NCBI GenBank assembly: GCA_035294325.1
Contig: DATGLE010000260.1
Coordinates: forward strand, 1-21,035
Source of the DNA: DATGLE01 sp035294325
Lineage (GTDB): Bacteria > Chloroflexota > Ktedonobacteria > Ktedonobacterales > Ktedonobacteraceae
Reading direction: 5' to 3'
Length of the DNA: 21,035 nt
Under the pieces are notes generated by a model, which worked only from the letters and a program-made list of their open reading frames with translations, did no database searches and had not been told where the DNA came from. The translations under genes and the position numbers were made by a program. Shown here piece by piece: positions 6,920-14,257 of this stretch. Numbering within the stretch: position 1 is the first letter of the stretch; every line of letters begins with the position of its first letter.

Positions 6920-6998
6920 CCTGCTCTTTCGCGAACAGGTTCATACAGGATACGCGAGATAGGATTGGTGTCAATGCCCTGTTTATTCTCGAACAGGT
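6920..6998. promoter_or_regulatory. Two copies of an imperfect 21-bp dyad, possible operators
   Basis: CCTGCTCTTTCGCGAACAGG begins at 6920 and CCTGTTTATTCTCGAACAGG at 6978; both are followed by T. The second is a 6-bp inverted repeat (CCTGTT/AACAGG); the first keeps 5 of 6 pairs. Spacing is 58 bp. They lie in the 149-bp gap before the ceramidase-like gene and share CCTG...CAGG ends with the 12-mer in the PTS promoter, so a common regulator is possible. No good -10/-35 pair was seen here. Confidence 0.35.
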
Positions 6999-7028
6999 GT
7001 CATGACTATGCATTAGAAACGTAGCACA

Positions 7029-8486
7029 ATGGCGCAAGACAAAAGAGATGCTCTGCTGGCCGGCTGGGCAGCGGCGGAGATTACGCCTGCCATTCCCTGC
7101 TGGATGGGAGGTTATGGCGTGCGCACGGGACCGGCCACTGCTGTCCACGATCCTCTCTATGCCCATGCCCTTGCCCTCAGCGCAGCAACGACGCAGGCGC
7201 GGCCCCTGGTTCTGGTCATCTGCGACTTGCTGGATATACATGCATTCCTGCTGCGCGAGGTGCGAATGCGGGCTGCGAGCACGCTGCCCGGCGTGATGCT
7301 CTGGGTCGGGGCGACGCATACGCACTCGGGTCCGGCAACCTCGACGACCTGGCTGCCAGAGCAGGCGCGGGGGGAACTGGACGCCACTATCGAGCGCGTC
7401 GTAACGGGAGTGCTGCACGCAGCCGGAGAGGCCATCGCGCGGCTGCATCCTGTATACGCAGCCTGGGCCAGCGGCGAGACCAGCGGCATTGTGACCAATC
7501 GAGATCATCCCGGCATCGGTGAGAATACGGCCCTCGATCTGCTCTGCTTCTATAACGCGAGCGACGAGGACGCGAACAACTGGACCGGGCCGCGGCATAT
7601 ACGGCCCGATGCGATCATCGGCAGCTTTCCTTGCCATCCGACGGTGCTCAGCGCCGAAAACTATGCCATTTCGGCGGATCTACCCGGAGCATTCCGGCGC
7701 CACCTGCGCGCGCTCATTGGCGCCGATACCTGGATAGCGCTGGCAACCGGCGCCGCCGGGGATATGAGCACGCGCCATACGCGGCGGGGACAGGGTATGG
7801 CTGAACTGGAGCGCCTGGGCGCACTGCTGGCGCAGCAAGCATACCAGTTCGTCTCGAACGCGCGCCCGCTGGTAGTCGGGCCGCCAGTGGTGCGGCAGAC
7901 AACAATAGAGCTTGCGCTTAAAGATCTACCCGCGCCGGCCACACTCGATGCCTATGAGCGAACGACGCAGGAACGCATGATGGCAGCACGGCGCGCCGGG
8001 GACGTGGCCGGGGCGCGCACACTGGAGACCGCGCTCCAGGGGATCGCCGCTCTGCGCGGCATGAAGTCCGCGCAGGTCTCAATTGAGCGCAGCGCCGAGG
8101 TGTCTGTCGCGCGGATAGGGCAACTCTCCCTGGTAGCTATCCCTGGCGAGCTATACAATCGTCTATTGCAGTTCCCTCAAAACGAGGTAAAGCGGACCGA
8201 TGAGAGTGCGTCCCTTCTAGCAACCTCGCAACAGAGCGCAGTCTACCGGACAAACCCGCAGAGGTCAAGTGATTTCGCACAGGGCATGACGTTACGGCGC
8301 GGTGCCAGGCAGGCAGTATTGCTCTGCGGCTATACCAACGGGTATGTGGGCTATCTGCCCACGCGCGATGCCTACGAGGAGATCGATTACGAGGTGCTGA
8401 TGAGTCCCTTCGCTCCCGGTGCAGGAGAGCAGGTTGCGCAGGCAGTGCAAAGGTTGCTCGGCGCCGCAGGCGCTTCGCATGGGTAA
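7029..8486 (+). CDS. Neutral/alkaline ceramidase-like zinc hydrolase (N-terminal domain only)
   Basis: A 485-residue protein matching the catalytic domain of neutral ceramidases. AGWAAAEITPAIPCWMGGYG near the start equals the family's AGxAxxDITP...MxGY. THTHSGP (96-102) carries the first zinc histidine, CHPTVL has His203, GAAGDMS follows near 240, IPGELYNRL contains Glu374, and NGYVGYLPTRDAYEE contains Tyr439; together these resemble the His/His/Glu/Tyr zinc site. Known ceramidases cleave the N-acyl amide of ceramide, are exported and are longer (about 670 residues or more). This one has no visible signal peptide or C-terminal domain, so I infer a cytoplasmic amidase acting on another N-acyl compound, perhaps an amino-sugar derivative given the locus. 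The start lacks a clear ribosome site, but later ATGs would remove conserved sequence. Confidence 0.85.
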   Translation: MAQDKRDALLAGWAAAEITPAIPCWMGGYGVRTGPATAVHDPLYAHALALSAATTQARPLVLVICDLLDIHAFLLREVRMRAASTLPGVMLWVGATHTHSGPATSTTWLPEQARGELDATIERVVTGVLHAAGEAIARLHPVYAAWASGETSGIVTNRDHPGIGENTALDLLCFYNASDEDANNWTGPRHIRPDAIIGSFPCHPTVLSAENYAISADLPGAFRRHLRALIGADTWIALATGAAGDMSTRHTRRGQGMAELERLGALLAQQAYQFVSNARPLVVGPPVVRQTTIELALKDLPAPATLDAYERTTQERMMAARRAGDVAGARTLETALQGIAALRGMKSAQVSIERSAEVSVARIGQLSLVAIPGELYNRLLQFPQNEVKRTDESASLLATSQQSAVYRTNPQRSSDFAQGMTLRRGARQAVLLCGYTNGYVGYLPTRDAYEEIDYEVLMSPFAPGAGEQVAQAVQRLLGAAGASHG

Positions 8487-8543
8487 GTAGTGAGTGTGGC
8501 GGAGGTGGGCGCAGTCCGCCTCCGCCATACTCACTACTTACCC
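8481..8543. repeat. Palindrome starting at the stop codon of the ceramidase-like gene
   Basis: Arms 8481-8505 and 8519-8543 (25 bp, starting GGGTAAGTAG) match at 24 of 25 positions; the one mismatch would be a G-U pair in RNA. The loop is 13 nt. The TAA stop (8484-8486) is inside the left arm. Upstream, the last codons contain GCGCCGCAGGCGC, a flank motif of other palindromes here. It lies within a presumed operon, so it could be an attenuator or RNA-stability element rather than a full terminator. Confidence 0.75.
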
Positions 8544-8605
8544 TCAGGCGCCGGAGGCGGCAAGAGATCTCAAGAGTTACCATTCATAGAAAAGGCGGTT
8601 AAGCA

Positions 8606-9364
8606 ATGGGAGAACCAACGAAATTCGGCATGGACCTGTTCTGGCAGGAGGCCGCTAAAATAGTGGATCGCGTCGTCCAGACGCAGAAGGAGGCTATTCG
8701 CCAGGCGGCGCTCAGCTTCGCCAACTCTATCGAGGGCGGCGGAGTCATTCAGGCTTATGGCACGGGCCATTCCCGCGCGTTCGCCATGGAACTGGCCTAT
8801 CGCGCTGGCGGGCTTGTGCCGGTCAACAGGATCGATCTGGCGGATCTCGCCCTGCGCGCCGGCTGGTCGCTGGAACGCGTGATGAGTCCTGAGATCGAAC
8901 GCGACCCCGAAGCGGGAAAAGCGCTGCTCTCCCTGTATAATATTGCAGCCCAGGATGTCTTTATCATTGCCTCCAATTCAGGCGTCAATGTGGCGATTGT
9001 CGATTGCGCATTGCAAGCAAAAGCGCATGGGCATACGCTGATAGCTGTGACCTCGCTTGAGCATACGAGCCAGATGCAGTCGCGCCATCCTTCGGGGAAG
9101 CGGCTCTACGAACTGGCCGATATCGTCATCGATAACTGCGGGCCATTCGGAGATGCCCTGCTCGAACTGCCCACGGGCGGAAAAGCCTGCGCCGTTTCGT
9201 CGATCACCGGCGCGCTCATCGCTCAGATGCTCACTGCCGAAACCATCGGGATACTCCTTGCGCGTGGGAAGGAGGCGCCGGTCTTCATCTCCGCGAATGT
9301 GCCAGGCGGAATAGAGCAGAACAAGGCCATTCTTGAGCGTTACGCCGGAAGAGTGCGTCAGTAG
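8606..9364 (+). CDS. SIS-domain sugar-phosphate protein (UPF0309-like)
   Basis: A 252-residue single SIS (sugar isomerase) domain protein. A helical N-terminus of ~40 residues precedes VIQAYGTGHSRAFAMELAYR (about 48-67), then RAGGLVPVN and FIIASNSGVN (about 116-125), the two phosphosugar-binding loops. It closes with SANVPGGIEQNK. These features and the length fit the UPF0309 group rather than the longer AgaS or MurQ proteins. SIS proteins bind phosphorylated sugars and isomerise, deaminate or regulate. It lies 28 bp before nagA, and no nagB is seen, so it may catalyse the isomerising deamination of the amino-sugar phosphate or a related step. That is inference; UPF0309 members have no firmly established reaction that I know of. 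Confidence 0.85.
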   Translation: MGEPTKFGMDLFWQEAAKIVDRVVQTQKEAIRQAALSFANSIEGGGVIQAYGTGHSRAFAMELAYRAGGLVPVNRIDLADLALRAGWSLERVMSPEIERDPEAGKALLSLYNIAAQDVFIIASNSGVNVAIVDCALQAKAHGHTLIAVTSLEHTSQMQSRHPSGKRLYELADIVIDNCGPFGDALLELPTGGKACAVSSITGALIAQMLTAETIGILLARGKEAPVFISANVPGGIEQNKAILERYAGRVRQ

Positions 9365-9391
9365 AGGCGCGAGAGAAACGAGGCACACAGC

Positions 9392-10624
9392 ATGGATATG
9401 GAGATGCAAACCGTGAATACACAACCGTTACACCTCCTGGTAGCAGAAACACTCTACGCGCCGGAAGAGATAGCCGGGCCGGTGGCCGTTGTCATCGAGG
9501 GGACAAAGATCAGGGCGCTCTGGCGCGGGGCGGGCGTAGCTGAAGCTACGCGGCGCATAGAGCAGCAAATGCCGGGAGCAGCAGTGAGCGTAACCGACCT
9601 GGGTTCCTTGCGCCTGGCTCCGGGCTATATCGATCTTCATATCCACGGATTTCATGGGCATGACATCACCGATGGCCCGTGCGAAGATATCGCTGCCATC
9701 GCGCGCGAACTGCCATGTACAGGTGTGACCTCGTTTTATCCCACCACCGCGACTACGGGCCGCACCGAGACGCTCAGGCAGGTACAGCGTATCGTCGAGG
9801 TGCTTGAGGAACAGAAGGATCTGGCGACGGCGGAGATCCTGGGCATTCGCCTGGAGGGACCGTTTATCAGCCGCGCGAAGAAGGGCGCTCAATACGAGCC
9901 GGCCATTCGTCGCCCCGATCCTGATGAACTGGCGGATCTGGTGCAGGCTGGTCGCGGCGCGGTCCAGATCGTCGATTACGCCCCGGAGGAGGACCAGGGC
10001 GGGCGTTTGCTGGCGGCGATGGTGCGCTTCGGTATTTTGCCATGCATGGGCCACACGGCGGCGACATATGAGCAGGCAATCGAGGCTATCGACGGGGGCG
10101 CGCGTCATTCGACGCATCTTTTTAATGCCATGTCGCGCCTGTCGCAGCGCGCGCCGGGGATTGCCTGCGCGCTTCTGACCGACCAGCGCGTGACCGTCGA
10201 GATTATCGCGGATGGCTTCCACCTGCATCCGGGCATACTCAAGCTCGCCGTTGCCGCGCGGGGGCCGCAGAGCGTCGCGCTCATCACCGATGCAGTGTCG
10301 GCGGCGGGCCTGCCAGAGGGCGAGTACGACTTCATCAAGCGCAAGGTCAGAGTGGCCGATGGCAGGGTGCAGCTTGAGGATGGGACCCTGGCGGGCAGCG
10401 CGTTAACGCTTGATCGCGCGGTGCGAAATATGGTCACGCTCGCCGGCTGCGCATGGTCCGAGGCGATCCGCATGGCAACGCTGACGCCGGCGCGGATTGC
10501 CGGGGTGGCCGCGCGCAAAGGGCGCGTGGCGCCCGGGGCCGATGCCGACCTGGTGGCGCTGGATGACCAGGGCTACGTGCGCTGCGTCTGGACGCGCGGC
10601 CAGCTCGCCTATCAATCCGCGTAA
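9392..10624 (+). CDS. nagA: N-acetylglucosamine-6-phosphate deacetylase
   Basis: A 410-residue amidohydrolase-superfamily enzyme that removes acetate from GlcNAc-6-P in the cytoplasm, giving GlcN-6-P. Motifs in order are APGYIDLHIHGFHGHD (HxH metal/substrate motif, about 77-92), GIRLEGPFIS with the metal-binding Glu near 155, CMGHTAATYEQA (His), ARHSTHLFNAM (His), and ALITDAVSAAG with the catalytic Asp near 300. KKGAQ follows the LEGPF motif where E. coli has KKGTH. GAGG eight bases before the first ATG supports the start; in-frame ATGs two and four codons in are alternatives. It is the last gene of the locus, 28 bp after the SIS gene, and strongly indicates an N-acetyl amino sugar as PTS substrate. 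Confidence 0.95.
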   Translation: MDMEMQTVNTQPLHLLVAETLYAPEEIAGPVAVVIEGTKIRALWRGAGVAEATRRIEQQMPGAAVSVTDLGSLRLAPGYIDLHIHGFHGHDITDGPCEDIAAIARELPCTGVTSFYPTTATTGRTETLRQVQRIVEVLEEQKDLATAEILGIRLEGPFISRAKKGAQYEPAIRRPDPDELADLVQAGRGAVQIVDYAPEEDQGGRLLAAMVRFGILPCMGHTAATYEQAIEAIDGGARHSTHLFNAMSRLSQRAPGIACALLTDQRVTVEIIADGFHLHPGILKLAVAARGPQSVALITDAVSAAGLPEGEYDFIKRKVRVADGRVQLEDGTLAGSALTLDRAVRNMVTLAGCAWSEAIRMATLTPARIAGVAARKGRVAPGADADLVALDDQGYVRCVWTRGQLAYQSA

Positions 10625-10626
10625 TT

Positions 10627-10694
10627 AGAGATAATGACGTTGGGCAGAAAGCGCAGCGCGCGCGCTGCGCTTTCTGCCCAACGTCATTATCTCT
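10627..10694. terminator. 68-bp perfect palindrome between convergent nagA and marR
   Basis: Arms 10627-10660 and 10661-10694 are exact reverse complements, 34 bp each with no spacer; the arm begins AGAGATAATGACG and the centre is GCGCGCGC. It starts 2 bp after the nagA stop, and its far end contains the marR stop (10687-10689 on the opposite strand) plus the last marR codon or so. It is well placed as a bidirectional terminator, though there is no T-tract on either side. Confidence 0.75.
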
Positions 10695-11139
10695 GCTCGT
10701 TAGCAATATGCTCCCCGTTGTCGTCGATGAGCACGTTAAGCGCCCGCACGAGCGCCGGCCCCGTGGAACGCAGTTCCGCCAGGGCGATAGCCGATAGTTT
10801 CAGCAGAATCCCTTCTCCGGCGGGAGTGAGATATACATGTACCCGCCGCTGGTCGTCGGGATCGTCGCGCCGGCGCTCCACAAAACCACGCTCCACCAGC
10901 CGATCTATCAACTCGACGGTGCTGTGATGTTGAAGCTGGAGCCGTTCCGCTAATTCACCAATAGTGGCTGTTCTTCCCGGCGGCAGGCCCTTGATCGCCA
11001 GCAACATCTGGTGCTGCTGGGGTTCAAGCCCGGCTGAGCGGGCCATACGTTCGCTAAAATGCATGAAGCGGCGAATCTGGTAGCGGAACTCTGCCAGTGC
11101 CCGGTAATCCGAGATGCGCACCTCATCATTGCTATCCAT
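10687..11139 (-). CDS. MarR-family transcriptional regulator
   Basis: A 150-residue winged helix protein of MarR type. After a helical dimerisation segment (residues 10-35, ALAEFRYQIRRFMHFSERMAR) come QQHQMLLAIKGLP, the recognition region IGELAERLQLQHHSTVELIDRLVERGFVERRRDDPDDQRRVHVYLTP (about 62-108) with the classic D-x-R wing, and a C-terminal dimerisation helix. AGGAGG lies 9-10 bases before the ATG. MarR proteins usually act as repressors released by small ligands, oxidants or phenolic compounds. It is divergent from the molybdopterin/cytochrome b gene across 263 bp, so that gene is its likely target; a 7-bp inverted repeat just before the target start is a candidate site. Confidence 0.93.
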   Translation of the reverse strand: MDSNDEVRISDYRALAEFRYQIRRFMHFSERMARSAGLEPQQHQMLLAIKGLPPGRTATIGELAERLQLQHHSTVELIDRLVERGFVERRRDDPDDQRRVHVYLTPAGEGILLKLSAIALAELRSTGPALVRALNVLIDDNGEHIANEQR

Positions 11140-11190
11140 TACTATTAATCCTCCTGATGCTCAGCGTCCTCGCCCGCTATCCTCGGGCGT

Positions 11191-11297
11191 TCGCGCGGCT
11201 CCGCCGCGCAGGGGAAGTATCGATGTAGTGTGGCGCAGGTGCGAAGCACCTGCGCCACACTACATCGATACTTCCGGCGAGCACCACAGGTGCTCGC
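11191..11297. repeat. Three-part palindromic module between marR and the oxidoreductase gene
   Basis: Three consecutive hairpins. GCGCGGC-TCC-GCCGCGC is at 11193-11209. A perfect 30-bp-arm hairpin is at 11213-11242 / 11246-11275 (GAA loop, arm begins GGAAGTATCG). GCGAGCACC-ACA-GGTGCTCGC is at 11277-11297. The first part, through GCGCA and the following G-run, is nearly identical to 18690-18714, but the core arms differ. It lies between divergent genes, so termination of either is not its evident role. Confidence 0.8.
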
Positions 11298-11369
11298 AAT
11301 GGCTGTGTATCATTCGCCGTTCTGGCAACGTGACTGATAGTGTACCTGTCCACACAATCATATCGTACC

Positions 11370-11386
11370 ACGATATATTTTCTCTG
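11370..11386. promoter_or_regulatory. Inverted repeat, candidate MarR operator
   Basis: ATATCGT-ACC-ACGATAT, perfect 7-bp arms, ending 16 bp before the oxidoreductase start codon and just ahead of its GAGGAGG ribosome site. Size and dyad symmetry are typical of MarR-family operators, and marR is divergent from this gene. Binding is not shown. Confidence 0.45.
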
Positions 11387-11402
11387 AGGAGGCATATACC
11401 CG

Positions 11403-12914
11403 ATGGATTCTGGTCTTGTAATGGCTACGCTCGCGTTCCCCGCCTGGTTGCGCATTACTCATTATATCAATCTTTTGTTTATTGGCTTGATGATACGCAG
11501 CGGCATTCAAATTCTAGGAGCGCACCCCCGTCTCTATTTCAATGATGCCTGTAAGCCCGGGTCGGAATGGATCAAGTTTACACGTAAGCATCCGCCCGCC
11601 AATAAACTATACACCTCGATGGATGATGAAGTCCCGGTTTCGTCGTGGCTGGCGCTGCCCGGCGGCGATAATCTTGGGCTTGGCCGCCACTGGCACTTCT
11701 TTACTCTCATCTTCTGGATTTTGAATGGCGCTATCTATATTATCCTGCTCTTTGCTACCGGCGAGTGGACGCGCCTGATCCCTACCTCCTGGACGATTTT
11801 CCCGCAGGCGTGGCATACCCTGCTCATCTATCTCTCGTTCCATATCCCGCCCCTCAGCGATTTTCGTCCCTATGATCCATTGCAGCAGCTCGCCTATGCC
11901 GCCGTGGTCTTCCTGCTTGGCCCATTTCAGATCCTGACCGGAGCAGCCATGTCGCCTGCCATCGAGGCGCGTTTCCCCTGGTATATCAAAATCTTCGGCG
12001 GGCGTCAATCCGCGCGCAGCTTGCATTTCCTGGGCCTGCTTGCGTTCGTAGCTTTTGTTATCGTGCATACCGCGCTGGTCCTGATCGTGCGCTTTCCTGA
12101 CAATATCCGTCACATCGTCTTTGGCACGCTGAATTCGAGCTTTGAGGGGGCGGTAATTATTGCCATCATCGCTCTGCTCTTTGTTGTCGCTGTCTACGTG
12201 TGGAGTTCCTTATATACGAAGCGGCACCGCCGGGGCATGCAGCACGCGCTCGGCACCCTGGTCGATCCGGCGCGTAAGGCGCTGCTGCACAGAGAAGTGT
12301 CAAAGCAGCACTACAAGAAGATCACGCCGTATTTCTGGGTCAATGGTCGTCCGCCGGAGAGCGAAGAGTTCAGGCGGCTGGCCGCGAATAATTTTGCCGA
12401 TTGGCGACTTGAAGTCTCCGGCCTGGTGGTAAGTTCGCTCTGCCTCTCGCTCGATGACCTGCGCAAATTGCCGAAGCAGACCCAGGTCACGATGCACAAT
12501 TGCATTCAGGGCTGGACCGGCGTGGCCGAGTGGGGTGGCGTCTGCCTGTCAGAAGTGCTTGATCTGTGTGGTGCGAAGCCCGAGGCGCAGTATCTCGTCC
12601 TCACCTCTTACCAGCATGGGAAGGAATCCTATCCACAGGGGCCAGAAGAGAGCCTGGAGCGTCCGTTTTACGAGGTTATCGACATGACACTCGCAAGGCA
12701 TCCGCAGACCATCCTCGCCTATGAGATGAATGGCAGGCCCCTGCCTCTTGAGCATGGCGCGCCGCTGCGCCTGCGCGTCGAGACGCAGCTTGGCTACAAG
12801 ATGGTCAAGTACCTGCGCTCTATAGAACTGGTGGCTGATTACAAAGATTTCGGGCTGGGCCAGGGAGGATTTCGTGAAGATTATCAATATTATGGAACGA
12901 GCGCGGAGATCTAA
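11403..12914 (+). CDS. Cytochrome b membrane domain fused to a molybdopterin oxidoreductase domain
   Basis: A 503-residue fusion. Residues ~10-280 form a polytopic membrane part with about five helices (roughly 12-36, 96-118, 163-186, 205-230, 248-270) and helix-associated histidines (RITHYINL His20, RHWHFF, AWHTLL, SLHFLG, VIVHTAL), as expected for a di-heme cytochrome b of the FdnI/MsrQ type. Residues ~300-500 form a sulfite-oxidase/MsrP-like molybdopterin domain. MHNCIQGWTGVAEWGG places the predicted Mo-ligand cysteine at 367, followed by YEMNGRPLPLEHGAPLRL and GYKMVKYL. In E. coli these functions are split into MsrP and MsrQ. No Tat signal is present, so the side on which the Mo domain sits is unclear. 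GAGGAGG lies about 10 bases before the start. MarR control is likely. Its substrate is unknown. Confidence 0.88.
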   Translation: MDSGLVMATLAFPAWLRITHYINLLFIGLMIRSGIQILGAHPRLYFNDACKPGSEWIKFTRKHPPANKLYTSMDDEVPVSSWLALPGGDNLGLGRHWHFFTLIFWILNGAIYIILLFATGEWTRLIPTSWTIFPQAWHTLLIYLSFHIPPLSDFRPYDPLQQLAYAAVVFLLGPFQILTGAAMSPAIEARFPWYIKIFGGRQSARSLHFLGLLAFVAFVIVHTALVLIVRFPDNIRHIVFGTLNSSFEGAVIIAIIALLFVVAVYVWSSLYTKRHRRGMQHALGTLVDPARKALLHREVSKQHYKKITPYFWVNGRPPESEEFRRLAANNFADWRLEVSGLVVSSLCLSLDDLRKLPKQTQVTMHNCIQGWTGVAEWGGVCLSEVLDLCGAKPEAQYLVLTSYQHGKESYPQGPEESLERPFYEVIDMTLARHPQTILAYEMNGRPLPLEHGAPLRLRVETQLGYKMVKYLRSIELVADYKDFGLGQGGFREDYQYYGTSAEI

Positions 12915-12942
12915 GGATGTATCTGATTCCCGGGGGCATGCC

Positions 12943-13052
12943 TGCTCGCGCCTGCGGCGCTTGCCGGTACAGGCTGTGTTGTGGAAACATGCGCATTGCG
13001 CATGTTTCCACAACACAGCCTGTATCCATAGCGTGGTGAAGCCGCGCGAGCA
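12943..13052. repeat. Palindromic module with 28-bp arms and GC-rich flanks
   Basis: The core arms 12968-12995 and 12997-13024 are exact reverse complements around a single T (arm begins TACAGGCTGTG). The outer ends TGCTCGCGC (12943-12951) and GCGCGAGCA (13044-13052) are also inverted repeats. Reversed, the flanks (CGCGCGGCTTC and GCGCCGCAGGCGCGAGC) match those of the module at 18781-18885, so this copy is in the opposite orientation. It fills the gap before the enolase-superfamily gene. Confidence 0.8.
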
Positions 13053-13071
13053 TCTGTAAAGGAGAATGCTA

Positions 13072-14184
13072 ATGGCATATACAAGATTTGGTGACAACAC
13101 AGTATCCATCGAGCGGCTTGATGTCTCGGCCTACACCATTCCGACGGATTTTCCCGAATCGGATGGCACCTACGCGTGGGATAAGACAACGCTCGTGGTC
13201 GTCGAGGCCAGCGGCGGCGGCAAGCGCGGCCTGGGCTATACCTATGCCGATGTATCGACTGCGACGTTGATAAAGAAGATGCTGGTAGATGTCGTGCGCG
13301 GGCGCGATGCGATGGCCGTACCGGGCTGCTGGCTGGCAATGGTCGAGGCGATTCGCAATCTGGGCCGCCCCGGCATCTCCTCGATGGCGATTGCTGCCGT
13401 CGATGCCGCGCTATGGGACCTCAAGGCGCGCCTGCTGGATGTACCTCTGGTGACGCTGCTGGGGGCGGTACGCGAAAGTGCGCCGGTCTATGGCAGCGGC
13501 GGCTTCACGTCGTACTCGCGCGCGCAGCTCCAGCGCCAGTTGGGCGACTGGGTGGCGAATGGCATCCCGCGCGTCAAGATGAAGATTGGCCGGCATCCAG
13601 GCGACGATGTGAGCCGCGTGCGCGATGCGCGCGAGGCCATCGGCCCCGATACCGAGCTGTTTGTCGATGCCAACGGCGCCTATAGCCGCAAGCAGGCGCT
13701 GGCGCTGGCTGCCATTTTCGCCGAGTCCGGCGTAAGCTGGTTTGAGGAGCCGGTTTCGTCCGATGATCTTGAAGGGCTGCGCCTGATCCGTGATCGCGCG
13801 CCGGCTGGCATGGATATCGCTGCCGGCGAATACGGCTACGATCTGTGGTACTTCAGGCGCATGCTTGAGGCCGGGGCGGTTGACGTGCTGCAAGCCGATG
13901 CGACGCGCTGCGCCGGCATCACCGGCTTCATGCGCGTGGGCGCTCTATGCGAAGCTCGCTCGCTGCAACTTTCCGCTCACTGCGGGCCATCGCTGCACGC
14001 GCATCCGTGCTGTGCGCTCAACAACTTCCGCCACCTGGAGTACTTCCACGATCACGCGCGCATCGAGCATATGCTCTTCGATGGCGTGCTGACGCCCATC
14101 AACGGCGCGCTGCGGCCCGATCTCTCGCGCCCGGGCATGGGCCTCGAATTGAAGCGCTCCGATGCCGAAAAATATTCAGTTTGA
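13072..14184 (+). CDS. Enolase-superfamily enzyme, mandelate racemase/muconate lactonizing type
   Basis: A 370-residue enzyme with the N-terminal capping domain and C-terminal barrel of the enolase superfamily, which abstracts a proton alpha to a carboxylate. Visible catalytic residues are the KxK pair in RVKMKIG (Lys169, Lys171), metal ligands Asp199 (DANG), Glu225 (FEEP) and Glu253 (GEYGY), and the Asp276-His303 dyad (QADATRC, SAHCGPSLHAH). This is the mandelate racemase subgroup, which includes many sugar-acid dehydratases. I infer an acid-sugar dehydratase or racemase but cannot name the substrate. The open frame offers an ATG at 13066, only one base from the GGAG site, whereas ATG 13072 has proper 7-base spacing and is chosen. 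Its stop codon lies in a palindrome arm. Confidence 0.9.
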   Translation: MAYTRFGDNTVSIERLDVSAYTIPTDFPESDGTYAWDKTTLVVVEASGGGKRGLGYTYADVSTATLIKKMLVDVVRGRDAMAVPGCWLAMVEAIRNLGRPGISSMAIAAVDAALWDLKARLLDVPLVTLLGAVRESAPVYGSGGFTSYSRAQLQRQLGDWVANGIPRVKMKIGRHPGDDVSRVRDAREAIGPDTELFVDANGAYSRKQALALAAIFAESGVSWFEEPVSSDDLEGLRLIRDRAPAGMDIAAGEYGYDLWYFRRMLEAGAVDVLQADATRCAGITGFMRVGALCEARSLQLSAHCGPSLHAHPCCALNNFRHLEYFHDHARIEHMLFDGVLTPINGALRPDLSRPGMGLELKRSDAEKYSV

Positions 14185-14234
14185 CAGTGAAGGATACAGC
14201 AGGCTGCGCCCGCTGTATCCTTCACTGTCAAACT
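14178..14234. repeat. Palindrome with 23-bp arms spanning the stop codon of the enolase-family gene
   Basis: Arms 14178-14200 (begins AGTTTGACAGTG) and 14212-14234 are exact reverse complements with an 11-nt loop. The TGA stop (14182-14184) lies in the left arm. The next gene starts 23 bp after the right arm, in the same direction, so a terminator here would separate the two genes. No T-tract follows. Confidence 0.8.
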
Positions 14235-14257
14235 ATAGCTTTCTATGAGAGGTAAAT

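Noticed and set aside
9428..10228. 266-codon antisense frame opposite nagA
   Set aside because: Shadow of nagA; no domain features.
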